64,000 nt of DNA from Rhizobium rhizogenes NBRC 13257 (GCF_000696095.1 NZ_BAYX01000005.1:434001-498000), one strand, 5' to 3'; shown: positions 35,564 through 45,109, counted from the first letter of the stretch. The notes: generated from the sequence alone by a model not told the origin. Numbers and translations: made by a program.

Positions 35564-36856
35564 TCACTTCACAATTGCAGCGTTGGCGGCTTCTTTGAGC
35601 TGGCCGGACGCGCTGGAGGATGCCTGCGAGAGTTCCCCCGTCGCATCATTGACCGTGACATCGTCGACCTTCACCTCCTGGCCGTCGCGCACCCTTTGCA
35701 GCCCCTCGACAACGACCCGGTCACCGTCCTGAAGGCCCTGGTTGACCAGCCAGCTATTGCCGATGCTGCGCTGGACACTGAGAGTGCGCTGCTGCACCTT
35801 TCCATTGGCATCTATGAAGAAGGCGGTGGGCTCACCCTTGGTGTTGCGGGTGACCGCACGCTGCGGCACGAGATAGCTGTTCGGGGCGACACCCTCCGCG
35901 ATTGTTGCCCGCACATACATGCCGGGCAGTAGCAGGCGGTCCGGATTGGGGAAGACCGCGCGAGCGGTAACGGTCCCCACGGTTTCGGACACGGATGCCT
36001 CGAGGAATGCGAAGGTCCCGGGCTCGGAATATTGCGATCCGTCCTCAAGCTTGAGATTGACCGAGACGTTGTCGCCGCTGGTCTTCAACCGGCCTTCGGC
36101 GACCGCGCGACGGAATGCCAGGAGGTTCGTGCTCGATTGAGTCACATCGACATTGATCGGATCGAGCTGGTTGATGGTCGCGAGCGCCGTCGTCTGCTCG
36201 GCGGTGACGAGGGCGCCGACGGTGACCGAGGAGGCATCGATGCGTCCGGAAATCGGCGCGCGGATCTTGGTGTAGTCGAGGTTGATGCGCGCTGTCTCCA
36301 GGGCGGCCTTGGCGGAAGCGACATCGGCCTTTGCCTGCGCCAGGGTGGAAAGCGCGTCATCCAGATCCTGCCTGCTGACTGCGTCCTGCGCCGTCAGGCC
36401 CTTGTAGCGATCCACTTTCGACTGGGCGCTCGGCACGGCACCCTCCGCCTTCTGCAAGCTAGCAACGGCGCTGTCGTAGGAGGCCTGGTAGGAACTCGGA
36501 TCGATTTCATAGAGCACGTCGCCGGCGGCGACTTCGCTGCCTTCCTTGAAATTGCGCGCCCTTATGATCCCGCCGACCTGCGGCCGAACCTCGGCGATCA
36601 GGGAGGCCGCCGTGCGACCGGGAACTTCCGCCGTGATAGCCACCGATTGCGGATGCAGCGTCATGGCGCTGACTTCCACCTTGACCGCACCCATTGGATT
36701 CTGTGTGCTTGATTGCTCGGAGCACGACTGCAACGCGATGCCCATAGACAACAGCATAGGCAGCATCAGCGCCGACATCGGGATTTTGTTGTGAACGGCT
36801 GGAACGCAGGCGGGCCGGAGATGCGGCAAGTGGCTAAAGCGAAATTTGATACTCAT
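35564..36856 (-). CDS. RND efflux periplasmic adaptor (membrane fusion) lipoprotein
   Basis: I choose the ATG at 36856 (430 residues), since the upstream extension is not family-like. A hydrophobic stretch ends in ALQSC, a plausible lipobox. The order is barrel-sandwich half (ASLIAEVRPQVGGIIRARNF), alpha-hairpin coiled coil (~residues 110-170), the second lipoyl half (LDYTKIRAPISGRIDASSV) and a beta-barrel with a membrane-proximal end. This is the AcrA/MexA pattern. It is the first gene of the adaptor-pump-channel operon and is divergent from an OmpR-type two-component system that probably controls it. Confidence 0.9.
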   Translation of the reverse strand: MSIKFRFSHLPHLRPACVPAVHNKIPMSALMLPMLLSMGIALQSCSEQSSTQNPMGAVKVEVSAMTLHPQSVAITAEVPGRTAASLIAEVRPQVGGIIRARNFKEGSEVAAGDVLYEIDPSSYQASYDSAVASLQKAEGAVPSAQSKVDRYKGLTAQDAVSRQDLDDALSTLAQAKADVASAKAALETARINLDYTKIRAPISGRIDASSVTVGALVTAEQTTALATINQLDPINVDVTQSSTNLLAFRRAVAEGRLKTSGDNVSVNLKLEDGSQYSEPGTFAFLEASVSETVGTVTARAVFPNPDRLLLPGMYVRATIAEGVAPNSYLVPQRAVTRNTKGEPTAFFIDANGKVQQRTLSVQRSIGNSWLVNQGLQDGDRVVVEGLQRVRDGQEVKVDDVTVNDATGELSQASSSASGQLKEAANAAIVK

Positions 36857-37169
36857 AAGAGGTCTGTCCAATCGCGAATTCAACAATACAAAGGGCCGGA
36901 TGGCGGGTTTGACATGGCCGTCAGCGCGATGTCCGCAGACACAGCTCCAACGCCAGCATCCGGAAAGCCGGATCAAGTTGAGCGGACCATCGCCGAGAGA
37001 TGTCATCAAAGTTTGCCAACAGCGGGCAATTCGGTAATCAATTCTGTCACGGTCCGGCGGCCGTGACATTTGGTTACAATTTTGATGTTGCGGGAAACGT
37101 CCCGAAAACTTCAAAGACGCATATCAAGCGTTCCTCGGGCGGAAGCCTTTGGAAACAAAGGAACCAGCA
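36857..37169. promoter_or_regulatory. 313-bp divergent control region, efflux operon / two-component system
   Basis: No gene is supported here. The region holds a perfect inverted repeat, TGTCACGG at 37045-37052 and CCGTGACA at 37061-37068, about 100 bp before the response-regulator start. It also holds a small perfect hairpin with 6-bp arms and an AAAG loop at 36958-36973. The AT-rich stretch around 37066-37085 is a likely promoter zone. The repeat is a candidate site for the response regulator or for folding of a leader. Confidence 0.45.
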
Positions 37170-37892
37170 ATGCAACGAACACCCCATGTCCTCGTCGTCG
37201 ACGACCACAAGGAGATCCGCGACCTCCTGGCCAAGTATCTTGCCAAGAACGGACTGCGCGTCAGCACGGCGAACGGCGGGGCGGAGATGCGCCAGCAGTT
37301 GCGGACCGCCACGATCGACCTGGTCGTCCTTGATATCATGATGCCGGGGGAGGACGGACTATCTCTATGCAGGTCGCTGCGTCAGACGAGCATGGTGCCC
37401 ATCGTGCTTCTGACTGCGGTATCCGACGAAACGGACAGGATCATCGGCCTGGAGCTCGGCGCGGACGATTACGTCACCAAGCCCTTCAACCCGCGCGAAC
37501 TTCTGGCACGCATCCGCGCGCTGCTTCGCCGCGCCAATGCCACCGCGTCCGTGACATCGGATCCGGACCACAAGCGTTACCGCTTCGCGAATTGGACGCT
37601 CGACGTCTCGCAGCGATCACTTGTCGATGCATCCGGCAGCGAAGCGGCGCTGGGAACCGCCGAGTTCCGTCTGCTGCTCGCCCTCGTTTCACGGCCGGGC
37701 GTCGTTCTCACCCGTAACCAGTTGCTCGATATTACCGCCGGCCGATCCGCGCAGGTTTTTGACCGCAGCATCGACAATCTCGTCAGCCGCTTGCGCCGCC
37801 GCATCGAAGACGATCCCCAGCAGCCGACGCTCATCAAGACCGTATGGGGAGACGGATACACCTTCGCCGGAACTGTCGAGGAGGTGTCGTGA
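37170..37892 (+). CDS. OmpR/PhoB-family response regulator
   Basis: AAGGAA upstream sets the ATG at 37170 (240 residues). The receiver domain has the acidic pair D11/D12, phosphoacceptor Asp55 (LVVLDIMMPGEDG) and the conserved Lys in VTKPFNPRE near residue 105. A winged-helix DNA-binding domain follows (~135-235, RSAQVFDRSIDNLVSRLRRR). Its stop overlaps the GTG start of the histidine kinase gene (GTGA). Being divergent from the efflux operon, it likely governs pump expression in response to a stress sensed by the kinase. Confidence 0.93.
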   Translation: MQRTPHVLVVDDHKEIRDLLAKYLAKNGLRVSTANGGAEMRQQLRTATIDLVVLDIMMPGEDGLSLCRSLRQTSMVPIVLLTAVSDETDRIIGLELGADDYVTKPFNPRELLARIRALLRRANATASVTSDPDHKRYRFANWTLDVSQRSLVDASGSEAALGTAEFRLLLALVSRPGVVLTRNQLLDITAGRSAQVFDRSIDNLVSRLRRRIEDDPQQPTLIKTVWGDGYTFAGTVEEVS

Positions 37893-39301
37893 AGCATTTG
37901 CGCTGGTGGATATGGCCGCAGAACTTCGCAGCGCGGCTGATCATCTCGCTTGTCGCGGCTCTCGCACTCGCGCAGGTCGCCTTGATCGTCATCCTGAACA
38001 GCCAGCAGGACGGCATTGCCGAGCGGGTCGTCCATGGCCAGACCTTGAATGTGACCGCCACCCTGGCAAAGCTCCTGGCCGCATCCCCGGTCAACGAGCA
38101 GGATCGCATTATCGAGGCGTTTCGGGCGAGGCAATTGTGCGCCGGGATCGAAACGGCCCCTGCGGTCAGCCGTGAGATGAACGCGACTGAAAAGAACCTT
38201 GCCGATCGCCTCCTCCGGCAACTCCAGGGCCTGCATTCCGACGCCCCTCGCATCGCCATCGAACAGGACATGGCTCCCTGTCTTGATCTCGCAAAGGGAT
38301 CGGAGAATGCGGGGCAACCGCCTGATCCGAAGCTCCAAGCGGGTGACGATTTTCCATATCCGTCGCGGATCGTTACTGTCATCACGCAGGTGCCCCTGCC
38401 GGACGGGCGCTGGCTTGTCGTATACAATGGCATAGCTCTCCCGACCTTTTGGAGTCCGGTCGCCTTTCTCTCCCTCTTCCTATCGTCGCTGGCGGCAATC
38501 GTCGCCGTGGCAATCGCGGTCCGGTCACAGACAAAATCCCTGCGCATGCTGGCAAGCGCATCCGAGCGGTTTGGCCGTGGAGAGACATTCTCGCCCCTGA
38601 AAGTCAGTGGCCCGTCTGAAGTCGCCGCAACGATCCAGGCGTTCAACACGATGTATCAGAGATTGAGCCAGTTCATGCGCGACCGGTTGCGCCTCTTTGC
38701 CAGCATTAGCCACGACCTGCGAACGCCGTTGACGACGCTGCGGCTGAAGGCCGAGTTCATCGATAATGACGAGGTCCGGGAGGACATCGTCGCCACGATC
38801 GACGAGTTAACGACCATCTGCGAGGCCACGCTTGCCTTCACGCGGGCCGAGGTCAGCACGGAAGATACCACCCTGGTCGATCTGGCCGACCTCATCCGAC
38901 AGGTTGCGGAGGAGTTTCGGCTGACCAAAGGCAATGTCCATCTGGCCGCCTTGCCGTCGCTTCCCTACCCCTGCCGCCCCGTCGCCCTGAAAAGAGCCTT
39001 GAGAAACCTGGTGGAGAACGCCATTCGCTACGGTGGCACCGCATCCGTTACCCTTAACGATGCCGACGGCGAAGTGATCATATCGGTCGAAGACGATGGA
39101 CCCGGCATACCGGATGAAGAGATCGAGGACGCATTTGAGGCCTTCGTTCGCCTCGAACCCTCGCGAAGCACAGAAACGGGCGGCCTGGGGCTCGGGCTGT
39201 CGATCGCCCGCAGCATCGTCAAGGCCCACGGCGGCACCCTGTTCCTGCTGAACCGCGAAGACCACGGCCTCCGCGCCGAACTGCGCCTGCCCTCGAAATG
39301 A
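37889..39301 (+). CDS. Sensor histidine kinase (HAMP, HisKA, HATPase)
   Basis: The GTG at 37889 overlaps the response regulator stop and gives 470 residues. An N-terminal transmembrane helix (about 15-40), a ~140-residue periplasmic part, a second helix (about 190-212) and a HAMP linker come first. The dimerisation domain carries the phosphorylated His275 (ASISHDLRTPLTTL), and the ATPase domain has the N box (LRNLVENAIRYGG), DDGPGIP and GGLGLGLSIAR. It phosphorylates the regulator encoded just before it. The signal is unknown. A terminator of the convergent gene follows 12 bp after its stop. Confidence 0.93.
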   Translation: MKHLRWWIWPQNFAARLIISLVAALALAQVALIVILNSQQDGIAERVVHGQTLNVTATLAKLLAASPVNEQDRIIEAFRARQLCAGIETAPAVSREMNATEKNLADRLLRQLQGLHSDAPRIAIEQDMAPCLDLAKGSENAGQPPDPKLQAGDDFPYPSRIVTVITQVPLPDGRWLVVYNGIALPTFWSPVAFLSLFLSSLAAIVAVAIAVRSQTKSLRMLASASERFGRGETFSPLKVSGPSEVAATIQAFNTMYQRLSQFMRDRLRLFASISHDLRTPLTTLRLKAEFIDNDEVREDIVATIDELTTICEATLAFTRAEVSTEDTTLVDLADLIRQVAEEFRLTKGNVHLAALPSLPYPCRPVALKRALRNLVENAIRYGGTASVTLNDADGEVIISVEDDGPGIPDEEIEDAFEAFVRLEPSRSTETGGLGLGLSIARSIVKAHGGTLFLLNREDHGLRAELRLPSK

Positions 39302-39312
39302 ACGAGCCCAGC

Positions 39313-39344
39313 AAAAAGCCGACCGGAGCTTCCCCCGGTCGGCT
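39313..39344 (-). terminator. Intrinsic terminator of the methyltransferase gene
   Basis: AGCCGACCGG (39317-39326) and CCGGTCGGCT (39335-39344) make a perfect 10-bp stem. On the minus strand it is followed by TTTTT (39313-39317). It therefore terminates the methyltransferase transcript between the two convergent genes. Confidence 0.8.
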
Positions 39345-39373
39345 ATTGGAAACGCTAATATCGCTTCCTCAGT

Positions 39374-40417
39374 TTAGCTGCGCTTCCTGAGCACGCCGTA
39401 GACGATATTGCGGTTCTTGCCGAAGAACACGCTCGCCTCGTAATCCTGCCCATCCGTGGTCGCATGGATGATCTTCCACATGTCGGCTTCCGAACGGAGC
39501 AACAGTGCCCAGTTCATGAAGGTCTCGATGTAGCCGTCGACCAGAATGGGATACGAATAGTTGGCGAACAGGAAGACGCCACCCGGCTTCAGCATTTCCA
39601 GGCAGCGCTGTGTCAGCTTGATGGCGACCTTGTCGACCAGATAGTCATAAAGACCCGAGGCATAGACGAGATCGAACTGACCGGGGCTCGACCGCCGTGT
39701 CAGCAGGTCGCGAACAGAACCGTTGATGGCTTCGACCGCGGTTCCCTGGAAATCACGGGCAATCGTGCCGATGCTGATCGGATCCTGATCGAGAGCAACC
39801 CAGCGCTTGAGCGCCTTTTCACGCAGTGCCACGGAATGGGCCGCTTCGCGCAGATGTCCGGCAGCCACGCTGAGGACTTCCGTTTCCGATCCCCTCGCCG
39901 CCGCGACTTCATCCACATGACGCGCCAGGATGTCCCTGCGATCCCAGTTGGCGAGCGAGGACGGAGCGGTGCTGGTGTATTCGAAAAGCGCCCGGCCACG
40001 TTCGGTGGCCCTGGCGACGCTGTCCATGATGCTTTCGTGTCGATAGATGAAGTCAAGCAACGCGGCGTCGCCCGAATAGCCTCTCGGTTTATCGACGGAC
40101 CACTTGGTCAGCGGATCTTCCTGAAAATACGCGGCAACCGGGTGGTTCTGGATGATCGGCACCAATTCCTGCCAAACGCGCGGATGCAGCGAATGGCGGG
40201 TTTCATGAAGCGAAAGCGTAACCCGATCGATAATCTCGGTCGGGTTATAGTCTTTCTCGAATTGCTGGCGGGCGAGTTCGAGCAACAGGGCGATTTGCCC
40301 CTTGCCGACGATCAGCTGCTCATCGAAACGGTCGCTCTTGGGTAGCTCCAGCTCGTTCGCGATTGCCGTCGGGGTAATCAGGCTATGGCCATCGAAATCT
40401 ATCTTCCGTTGGTTCAT
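39374..40417 (-). CDS. Class I SAM-dependent methyltransferase
   Basis: GAGGATAAC precedes the ATG at 40417. The 347-residue protein has an N-terminal ~150-residue helical region unlike standard methyltransferases. A Rossmann-type domain follows, with motif I TEVLSVAAGHLREA (near residue 178), an acidic motif II (WVALDQDP) and a later motif (FDLVYASGLYDYL). A substrate-specific helical prefix suggests a dedicated acceptor, possibly a fatty acid or signalling lipid, but this is a guess. It is divergent from a GGDEF-EAL protein gene 310 bp away. The function cannot be named. Confidence 0.75.
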   Translation of the reverse strand: MNQRKIDFDGHSLITPTAIANELELPKSDRFDEQLIVGKGQIALLLELARQQFEKDYNPTEIIDRVTLSLHETRHSLHPRVWQELVPIIQNHPVAAYFQEDPLTKWSVDKPRGYSGDAALLDFIYRHESIMDSVARATERGRALFEYTSTAPSSLANWDRRDILARHVDEVAAARGSETEVLSVAAGHLREAAHSVALREKALKRWVALDQDPISIGTIARDFQGTAVEAINGSVRDLLTRRSSPGQFDLVYASGLYDYLVDKVAIKLTQRCLEMLKPGGVFLFANYSYPILVDGYIETFMNWALLLRSEADMWKIIHATTDGQDYEASVFFGKNRNIVYGVLRKRS

Positions 40418-40727
40418 GCGAGTTATCCTCTGTTAAATATGAGTAAATTATAAGTTACCGTTGATGGAACCCAGAACTTCTTCAACAGGTCGGTGTTCCA
40501 CTAATTTCTATCATAATGTGAAACTTTTGATTAACCATAGGATTTCTTAAACATGCTTAACGCCGGGCATTTTCGACTTGATTTTAACGGGATATAAAAA
40601 GCGACGGCCTAATAGGTGAGAAAATGGCCGGTCTAACGCATCTTCTCAGTCCAGGGATGGATCAGCGACCGCACGATACGTTAATGGAATCCGCAGAGAA
40701 GATGCACTGCGAAGCGTAGTAGAGCGA
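40418..40727. promoter_or_regulatory. AT-rich divergent control region with long-range inverted repeat
   Basis: No gene is supported. A perfect -10 hexamer TATAAT is on the minus strand at 40447-40452, 30 bp before the methyltransferase start. A 10-bp inverted repeat, GCATCTTCTC at 40638-40647 and GAGAAGATGC at 40696-40705, lies in the presumed leader of the GGDEF-EAL gene with a 48-base loop. The region is clearly AT-richer than the surrounding genes. Confidence 0.45.
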
Positions 40728-42740
40728 ATGGAACAGTGCATGAAGCGCATGTTTGCCAATTCGGCAGAGATCGATCTCGACAAGAGACTGCAGAGGCCGT
40801 CTCCGGCTGAGCTTCGCGAACTCTATCGACGAGACGATGAGATGGCCCGCACGGAAGCGGCGCGGCAAGGCCTATGGATTGCGGTCCTGGTCTATATACT
40901 GTTCTCGACCACGGACCTGTTGCTGATCCCGGATGTGGCGACCTATACGATCATAGCCCGTTTGACGGTAGGCGTGATTGCGCTTGCCGTCTTCGAAGGC
41001 CAGCGACACCTGAAGGTGAGTATCACATATCTCGACCGCACCAGCGCCATGGCGCTGGTCTTGGGATATGCCGTGTGGATATTCCCGGCGATCCGGACCA
41101 TCCATACCGATAGCCTGTCCTATTACATGATATTCGGCGCCATCTTCATGATGGGTGCCAATCTGTTTTTCAGCTTCCGATTCCTGCTATCCGTGATCGC
41201 GTCGAGCGCCGTGCTGGCGACCTTCCTGCTGTCTTTGACGGCGTTCTGGCCGACGAATATCTATGCGCTGGCCTTCAGCACGTTCTATGTCTCCTGTTTC
41301 GTCTTCACATCCTACGTGAACTGGAAGCTGAACCACGAGCGATACAACGTCTTCCTGAACGCGCTCGAAGCGCAGCTCCAGCACAGGGAGGCCACCGAAC
41401 GGGGCGAGGCTCTGCTGCGGATGTCGAATACCGACTATCTGACGGGACTCGAAAATCGCCGGGCTGTCGACCACAGGCTGAGAAACTATTGGAAAGAATG
41501 GCAGGCCAATAGCCGTGGCTTCACCGCGATCCTTGTCGATGTCGACTTTTTCAAGAAATACAACGATTTCTACGGCCATCAGGAAGGCGACCGTTGCCTT
41601 ATCCATATCGCAGCGTCGATCAAGGAGGCCGTGGCGCCCCTTGGTGGCTCGATCGGCCGCTACGGTGGCGAAGAGTTCATCGTGCTCGCCCAGTTTAGCG
41701 AGAAAGAGCGGGTAGCCTATCTTGCCGAACGGATCCGCAGCACTGTCGAGCAACTGCGCCTTCTCCATGAAGAACGGCGCGACGGCACCTCGGTTGTGAC
41801 TGTAAGCGTCGGCGCTGCCTTCACCAGGGAGCAGAGCGGCGCGAAACTCGAAAAGATCATCCATGAGGCCGACCGCGCCTTGTATGGCGCCAAGGCGAGC
41901 GGCCGCAACTGTACGCGCCTGTTCGACCCGAACGATCCCTACAGCAGCGATGAAAGTGAAAACATCGCGGCGCTATTGAAGATAGCTATCAATCAAAACC
42001 TTGTGTCGCTGGTCTATCAGCCGATCGAGGACGTCGCCTCCGGACGGCAGGATGTCGTCGAGGCACTCATGCGCCTCAGGACGCTTGACGGCAGCGTCAT
42101 CCCTCCGAACCTCTTCATTCCGATCGCCGAACGCACCGGCATGATCATCGAACTCGGCCGCTGGGTGATACGCACGGCATGCCGCGATCTTTTGGCGGAC
42201 AATCATGTCCAGATCGCCAGCATCAATGTCTCCCCCATCCAGCTCAAAATGCCGGGTTTCGCGGCAAGCGTGGCGGCGATCCTTTACGAGACGGGCGTTT
42301 CCGGCAGCAGGCTGGCTTTCGAGATCACCGAGGGCCTCGAAATGGAGATGCACTCCGACATATTGAGATGCATCAACGATCTGAAAACGCTGGGGATCAG
42401 GATCTGGCTCGACGATTTCGGCACTGGCTTCGCCGGGCTGTCATGGCTGCGCCTGATCGACTTCGACACAGTGAAGATCGACCGCTCCTTCCTCCATGGC
42501 AGTGCGACCGCGAGGGGCAAGGCCATGCTTCAGGACATTATCGGCCTCATCCGCAACCGTGGGCCTAAGATTTTGGTCGAAGGGGTGGAAACCGAAAAAC
42601 AACTCGCCTTGCTGCGAGAGCTGCGCATCGACTACGCACAAGGCTATCACGTCGGGCGCCCGGCTTTGGCTCAGACCTTCCGCAACGACGCAGGAGAAGA
42701 GGTTCGCCCGTCATCGGCCGCACCATCATCATCGGCATGA
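40728..42740 (+). CDS. Membrane-bound GGDEF-EAL cyclic-di-GMP enzyme
   Basis: The 670-residue protein has six predicted transmembrane helices within residues ~45-205, a diguanylate cyclase domain with GGEEF at 313-317 (RYGGEEFIV), and an EAL phosphodiesterase domain from ~400 with the E445-A-L motif and DDFGTGFAGLSWL. Both catalytic signatures are complete, so it may make or break c-di-GMP. The RxxD inhibition site five residues before GGEEF is absent. c-di-GMP controls the switch between motility and attachment. A second ATG lies four codons in. It is divergent from the methyltransferase gene. Confidence 0.9.
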   Translation: MEQCMKRMFANSAEIDLDKRLQRPSPAELRELYRRDDEMARTEAARQGLWIAVLVYILFSTTDLLLIPDVATYTIIARLTVGVIALAVFEGQRHLKVSITYLDRTSAMALVLGYAVWIFPAIRTIHTDSLSYYMIFGAIFMMGANLFFSFRFLLSVIASSAVLATFLLSLTAFWPTNIYALAFSTFYVSCFVFTSYVNWKLNHERYNVFLNALEAQLQHREATERGEALLRMSNTDYLTGLENRRAVDHRLRNYWKEWQANSRGFTAILVDVDFFKKYNDFYGHQEGDRCLIHIAASIKEAVAPLGGSIGRYGGEEFIVLAQFSEKERVAYLAERIRSTVEQLRLLHEERRDGTSVVTVSVGAAFTREQSGAKLEKIIHEADRALYGAKASGRNCTRLFDPNDPYSSDESENIAALLKIAINQNLVSLVYQPIEDVASGRQDVVEALMRLRTLDGSVIPPNLFIPIAERTGMIIELGRWVIRTACRDLLADNHVQIASINVSPIQLKMPGFAASVAAILYETGVSGSRLAFEITEGLEMEMHSDILRCINDLKTLGIRIWLDDFGTGFAGLSWLRLIDFDTVKIDRSFLHGSATARGKAMLQDIIGLIRNRGPKILVEGVETEKQLALLRELRIDYAQGYHVGRPALAQTFRNDAGEEVRPSSAAPSSSA

Positions 42741-42799
42741 GATTGCCCCCGCCTTCCTCAAACGGGTGCATGCCCGTCATCCATGCCTTCAGCTAACAA

Positions 42800-45004
42800 T
42801 CAGAACTTGACGCTTGCGGAGAGAACCGCGCTGAAGGGTTCGCCGATCTGGTTGCCAAGATTGCTCGTTCCGATCGACGAGGTATAATAGGTCTTGTTGA
42901 AGATGTTTTTCAGATTGAGCTGCAGCGTCAGCGGCCGTTCCATCTGGAACGTATAGGCGGCGAAGGCATCCGCCACGATATAACCGGGCAGGAAATAGGC
43001 ATTGGTGTTCATGCCCGCCCGCTTGCCGGCGCCGCGAAGGCCCGCGCCAACCTTCAGCGTGTTACTGCCACCGACCTCACCAAAATCATAGGCAAAGAAC
43101 AGCGAACCGGTGTGACGCGGGACGTTGACCAGCTGTTTGCCGGCATAGGTCGGATCCTCGAGGACCTTGGCGTCCGTAAAGCCATAGCTGGCGATCATGC
43201 TGAGCTCGTCGGTAATCTCGCCGGCGACGTCGACCTCGACGCCGCGGGCACGAACCAAACCTGCCGTTTTGACGTAGGTTTCGCCGTCGATCACTTCCGA
43301 ATAGGCAACATTCTTCTTGTCGCTGGTATAGAGCGCGACATTGGCCGTCAGCCCCTCGGCAATCTCGAACTTGCTGCCGATCTCATAGGAGATGCCCTCC
43401 TCCGGTGGCAGATTGCCATAATAGCTGGCAATCGAGGACTGCGGGCGGAAGGTCTTGGCGATATTGCCATAGAAGGAGATATCCGGCGTCAGCTTGTAGA
43501 CGACGCCACCGCGCGGCACCCACTTGCCGCCATGACTGTCCGTATTGGTGATGAAGGGCCGCCCCTTGCCGGCCATCAGATCGTAATACTGATAGCGAAG
43601 GCCGCCGACGAGGATCCATTGGTCGTCGAGGTGGAGCGAATCCTGGATATAGGCCGAGGCGGTGGAGATCTGTTCCGTCTGGTCGCTGTCGGCCTTCGAG
43701 ACGGTCGTGCAAGCCGGCATTTTGCCATAGACCGGATTGTAGATGTTGAAGTTCACCGATTGCCCGCAACGGATCAGGTCCGTGCGCAGCGTATCGGCGT
43801 AATCATAGGAAGTGCCGAACAGCAATTCGTTGCGCAGACCACCGATCTCGACATCGCCGCTGAGATCGGCGCGGACGGCGTGATTATAGATCGTCGAGCC
43901 CTGCGTCGCGTCGGCGCGGCGCGTGACGTTGCCGGTTGCCGCATTGTAGGCCATGACCCGGGCCTGATTGTCGGAATATTCGTTATAGCTGTAGCCGTAA
44001 TCGAGGCTTAGCTTCCAGTTTTCATTCAACTCGTGCTTGACGTTGATCGCCGCAATATCCGAGCTGCCCTTGGAGATATTGTAGGGCTCGTCGAAACGGA
44101 TCTTCGGATCGACATTGACGGCGTGACCGGTGTTGAGATCGAAGATCGTGCCGCGATCGAAGGGAACGCTGTAATCCTCATGCGTATAGGAGACAGTGAC
44201 CTCGGTGTCCTCGCCATACCAGGAGAGCGACGGCGAGATGAGCCAGTCCTTCGTCTTGCCGAAATTGCGCCAGTAATCGACATTCTTGTATTCGCCGATC
44301 AGGCGGTAGGCGAAATCCGTGCCCTCGATCGGCCCGGTGAAGTCGAGACCCGTCGAGCCGCCGCCGAAGCTGGAAGCAGTCCCGTAGATCTCGCCGCTGA
44401 AGGTCTGCTGCGGCTTCTTGGTGATGACATTGATCATGCCGCCCGGATCGAGAATACCGTAGAGCGTCGAGGACGGGCCTTTCAGCACTTCGACCCGATC
44501 GGTGGTGGCGTTAAAGCTTCTCGGCAGCGCCGTCTTCAAGCCATTCGTCAGGATGGAACCGTCACGATTGTCGCCGAAGCCGCGGCGGATAACGGAATCC
44601 TGTGTGCCGCCGAGGGTGTTCGACTGGCTGATACCGCTGATATTGGACAGCGCATCGTCCAGCGACTGCGCCTTCTGGTCTTTCAGCACGTCCTGGCTGA
44701 CGACATTGACGGCCTGCGGGATATCGATCAGCGGCGTGTCGGCGCGCGTCGCGGTGACAGTCGACACGGGTTGATACCCCTTGGTCGCGCCATCCTGGCC
44801 ACCGCTCTTGACGGTAATCGGCTTCAGAACCGTGTCACCGTCGACCCTGTCATTCTTCTGGGCTGCCACGGTTTCCGGCTTTTTCGGCTGTACCACGGCA
44901 TCCTGCGCCATGACCGGATAGGCAGCGCACGCGCTCAATATCAAAAAGGCCGTTCGCACATGATGGATCTTTGCGCCCGCAACCGCCGTCTGCCCCTGCT
45001 TCAT
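42800..45004 (-). CDS. TonB-dependent siderophore receptor, FhuA/FoxA-like
   Basis: The 734-residue protein has a Sec signal peptide (hydrophobic residues ~17-33 ending VMAQ). The plug domain includes IDIPQAVNVVSQDVLKDQ, RGFGDNRDGSILTNG and VEVLKGPSSTLYG. A 22-strand barrel follows, ending in the typical aromatic residue (ASVKF). The pattern fits ferric-hydroxamate-type receptors. It imports an iron-siderophore complex across the outer membrane. It is divergent from an inner-membrane siderophore ABC importer. A RirA-type iron-responsive operator overlaps its likely promoter. Confidence 0.92.
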   Translation of the reverse strand: MKQGQTAVAGAKIHHVRTAFLILSACAAYPVMAQDAVVQPKKPETVAAQKNDRVDGDTVLKPITVKSGGQDGATKGYQPVSTVTATRADTPLIDIPQAVNVVSQDVLKDQKAQSLDDALSNISGISQSNTLGGTQDSVIRRGFGDNRDGSILTNGLKTALPRSFNATTDRVEVLKGPSSTLYGILDPGGMINVITKKPQQTFSGEIYGTASSFGGGSTGLDFTGPIEGTDFAYRLIGEYKNVDYWRNFGKTKDWLISPSLSWYGEDTEVTVSYTHEDYSVPFDRGTIFDLNTGHAVNVDPKIRFDEPYNISKGSSDIAAINVKHELNENWKLSLDYGYSYNEYSDNQARVMAYNAATGNVTRRADATQGSTIYNHAVRADLSGDVEIGGLRNELLFGTSYDYADTLRTDLIRCGQSVNFNIYNPVYGKMPACTTVSKADSDQTEQISTASAYIQDSLHLDDQWILVGGLRYQYYDLMAGKGRPFITNTDSHGGKWVPRGGVVYKLTPDISFYGNIAKTFRPQSSIASYYGNLPPEEGISYEIGSKFEIAEGLTANVALYTSDKKNVAYSEVIDGETYVKTAGLVRARGVEVDVAGEITDELSMIASYGFTDAKVLEDPTYAGKQLVNVPRHTGSLFFAYDFGEVGGSNTLKVGAGLRGAGKRAGMNTNAYFLPGYIVADAFAAYTFQMERPLTLQLNLKNIFNKTYYTSSIGTSNLGNQIGEPFSAVLSASVKF

Positions 45005-45094
45005 TCTGCCCCCGTATCCTTGCGGATATCGTCCAATTCCAACGCCTGATGTGAAGACCCCCGTGACCGTGGGTTTGGCGGCTTATTCTTTTCT

Positions 45095-45109
45095 TGAATG
45101 TAGTAGTCA
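45095..45109 (-). promoter_or_regulatory. RirA-type iron-responsive operator before the receptor gene
   Basis: TGA-N9-TCA (TGACTACTACATTCA on the minus strand) matches the rhizobial iron-responsive operator exactly. It overlaps a TTGACT -35 hexamer (45105-45110) with a possible AATAAG -10 at 17 bp (45082-45087). Repression by RirA in iron-rich cells is expected. Confidence 0.6.

Noticed and set aside
42763..42778. ACGGG/CCCGT hairpin between the GGDEF-EAL and receptor genes
   Set aside because: Only five pairs and no T-run; too weak to call a terminator.
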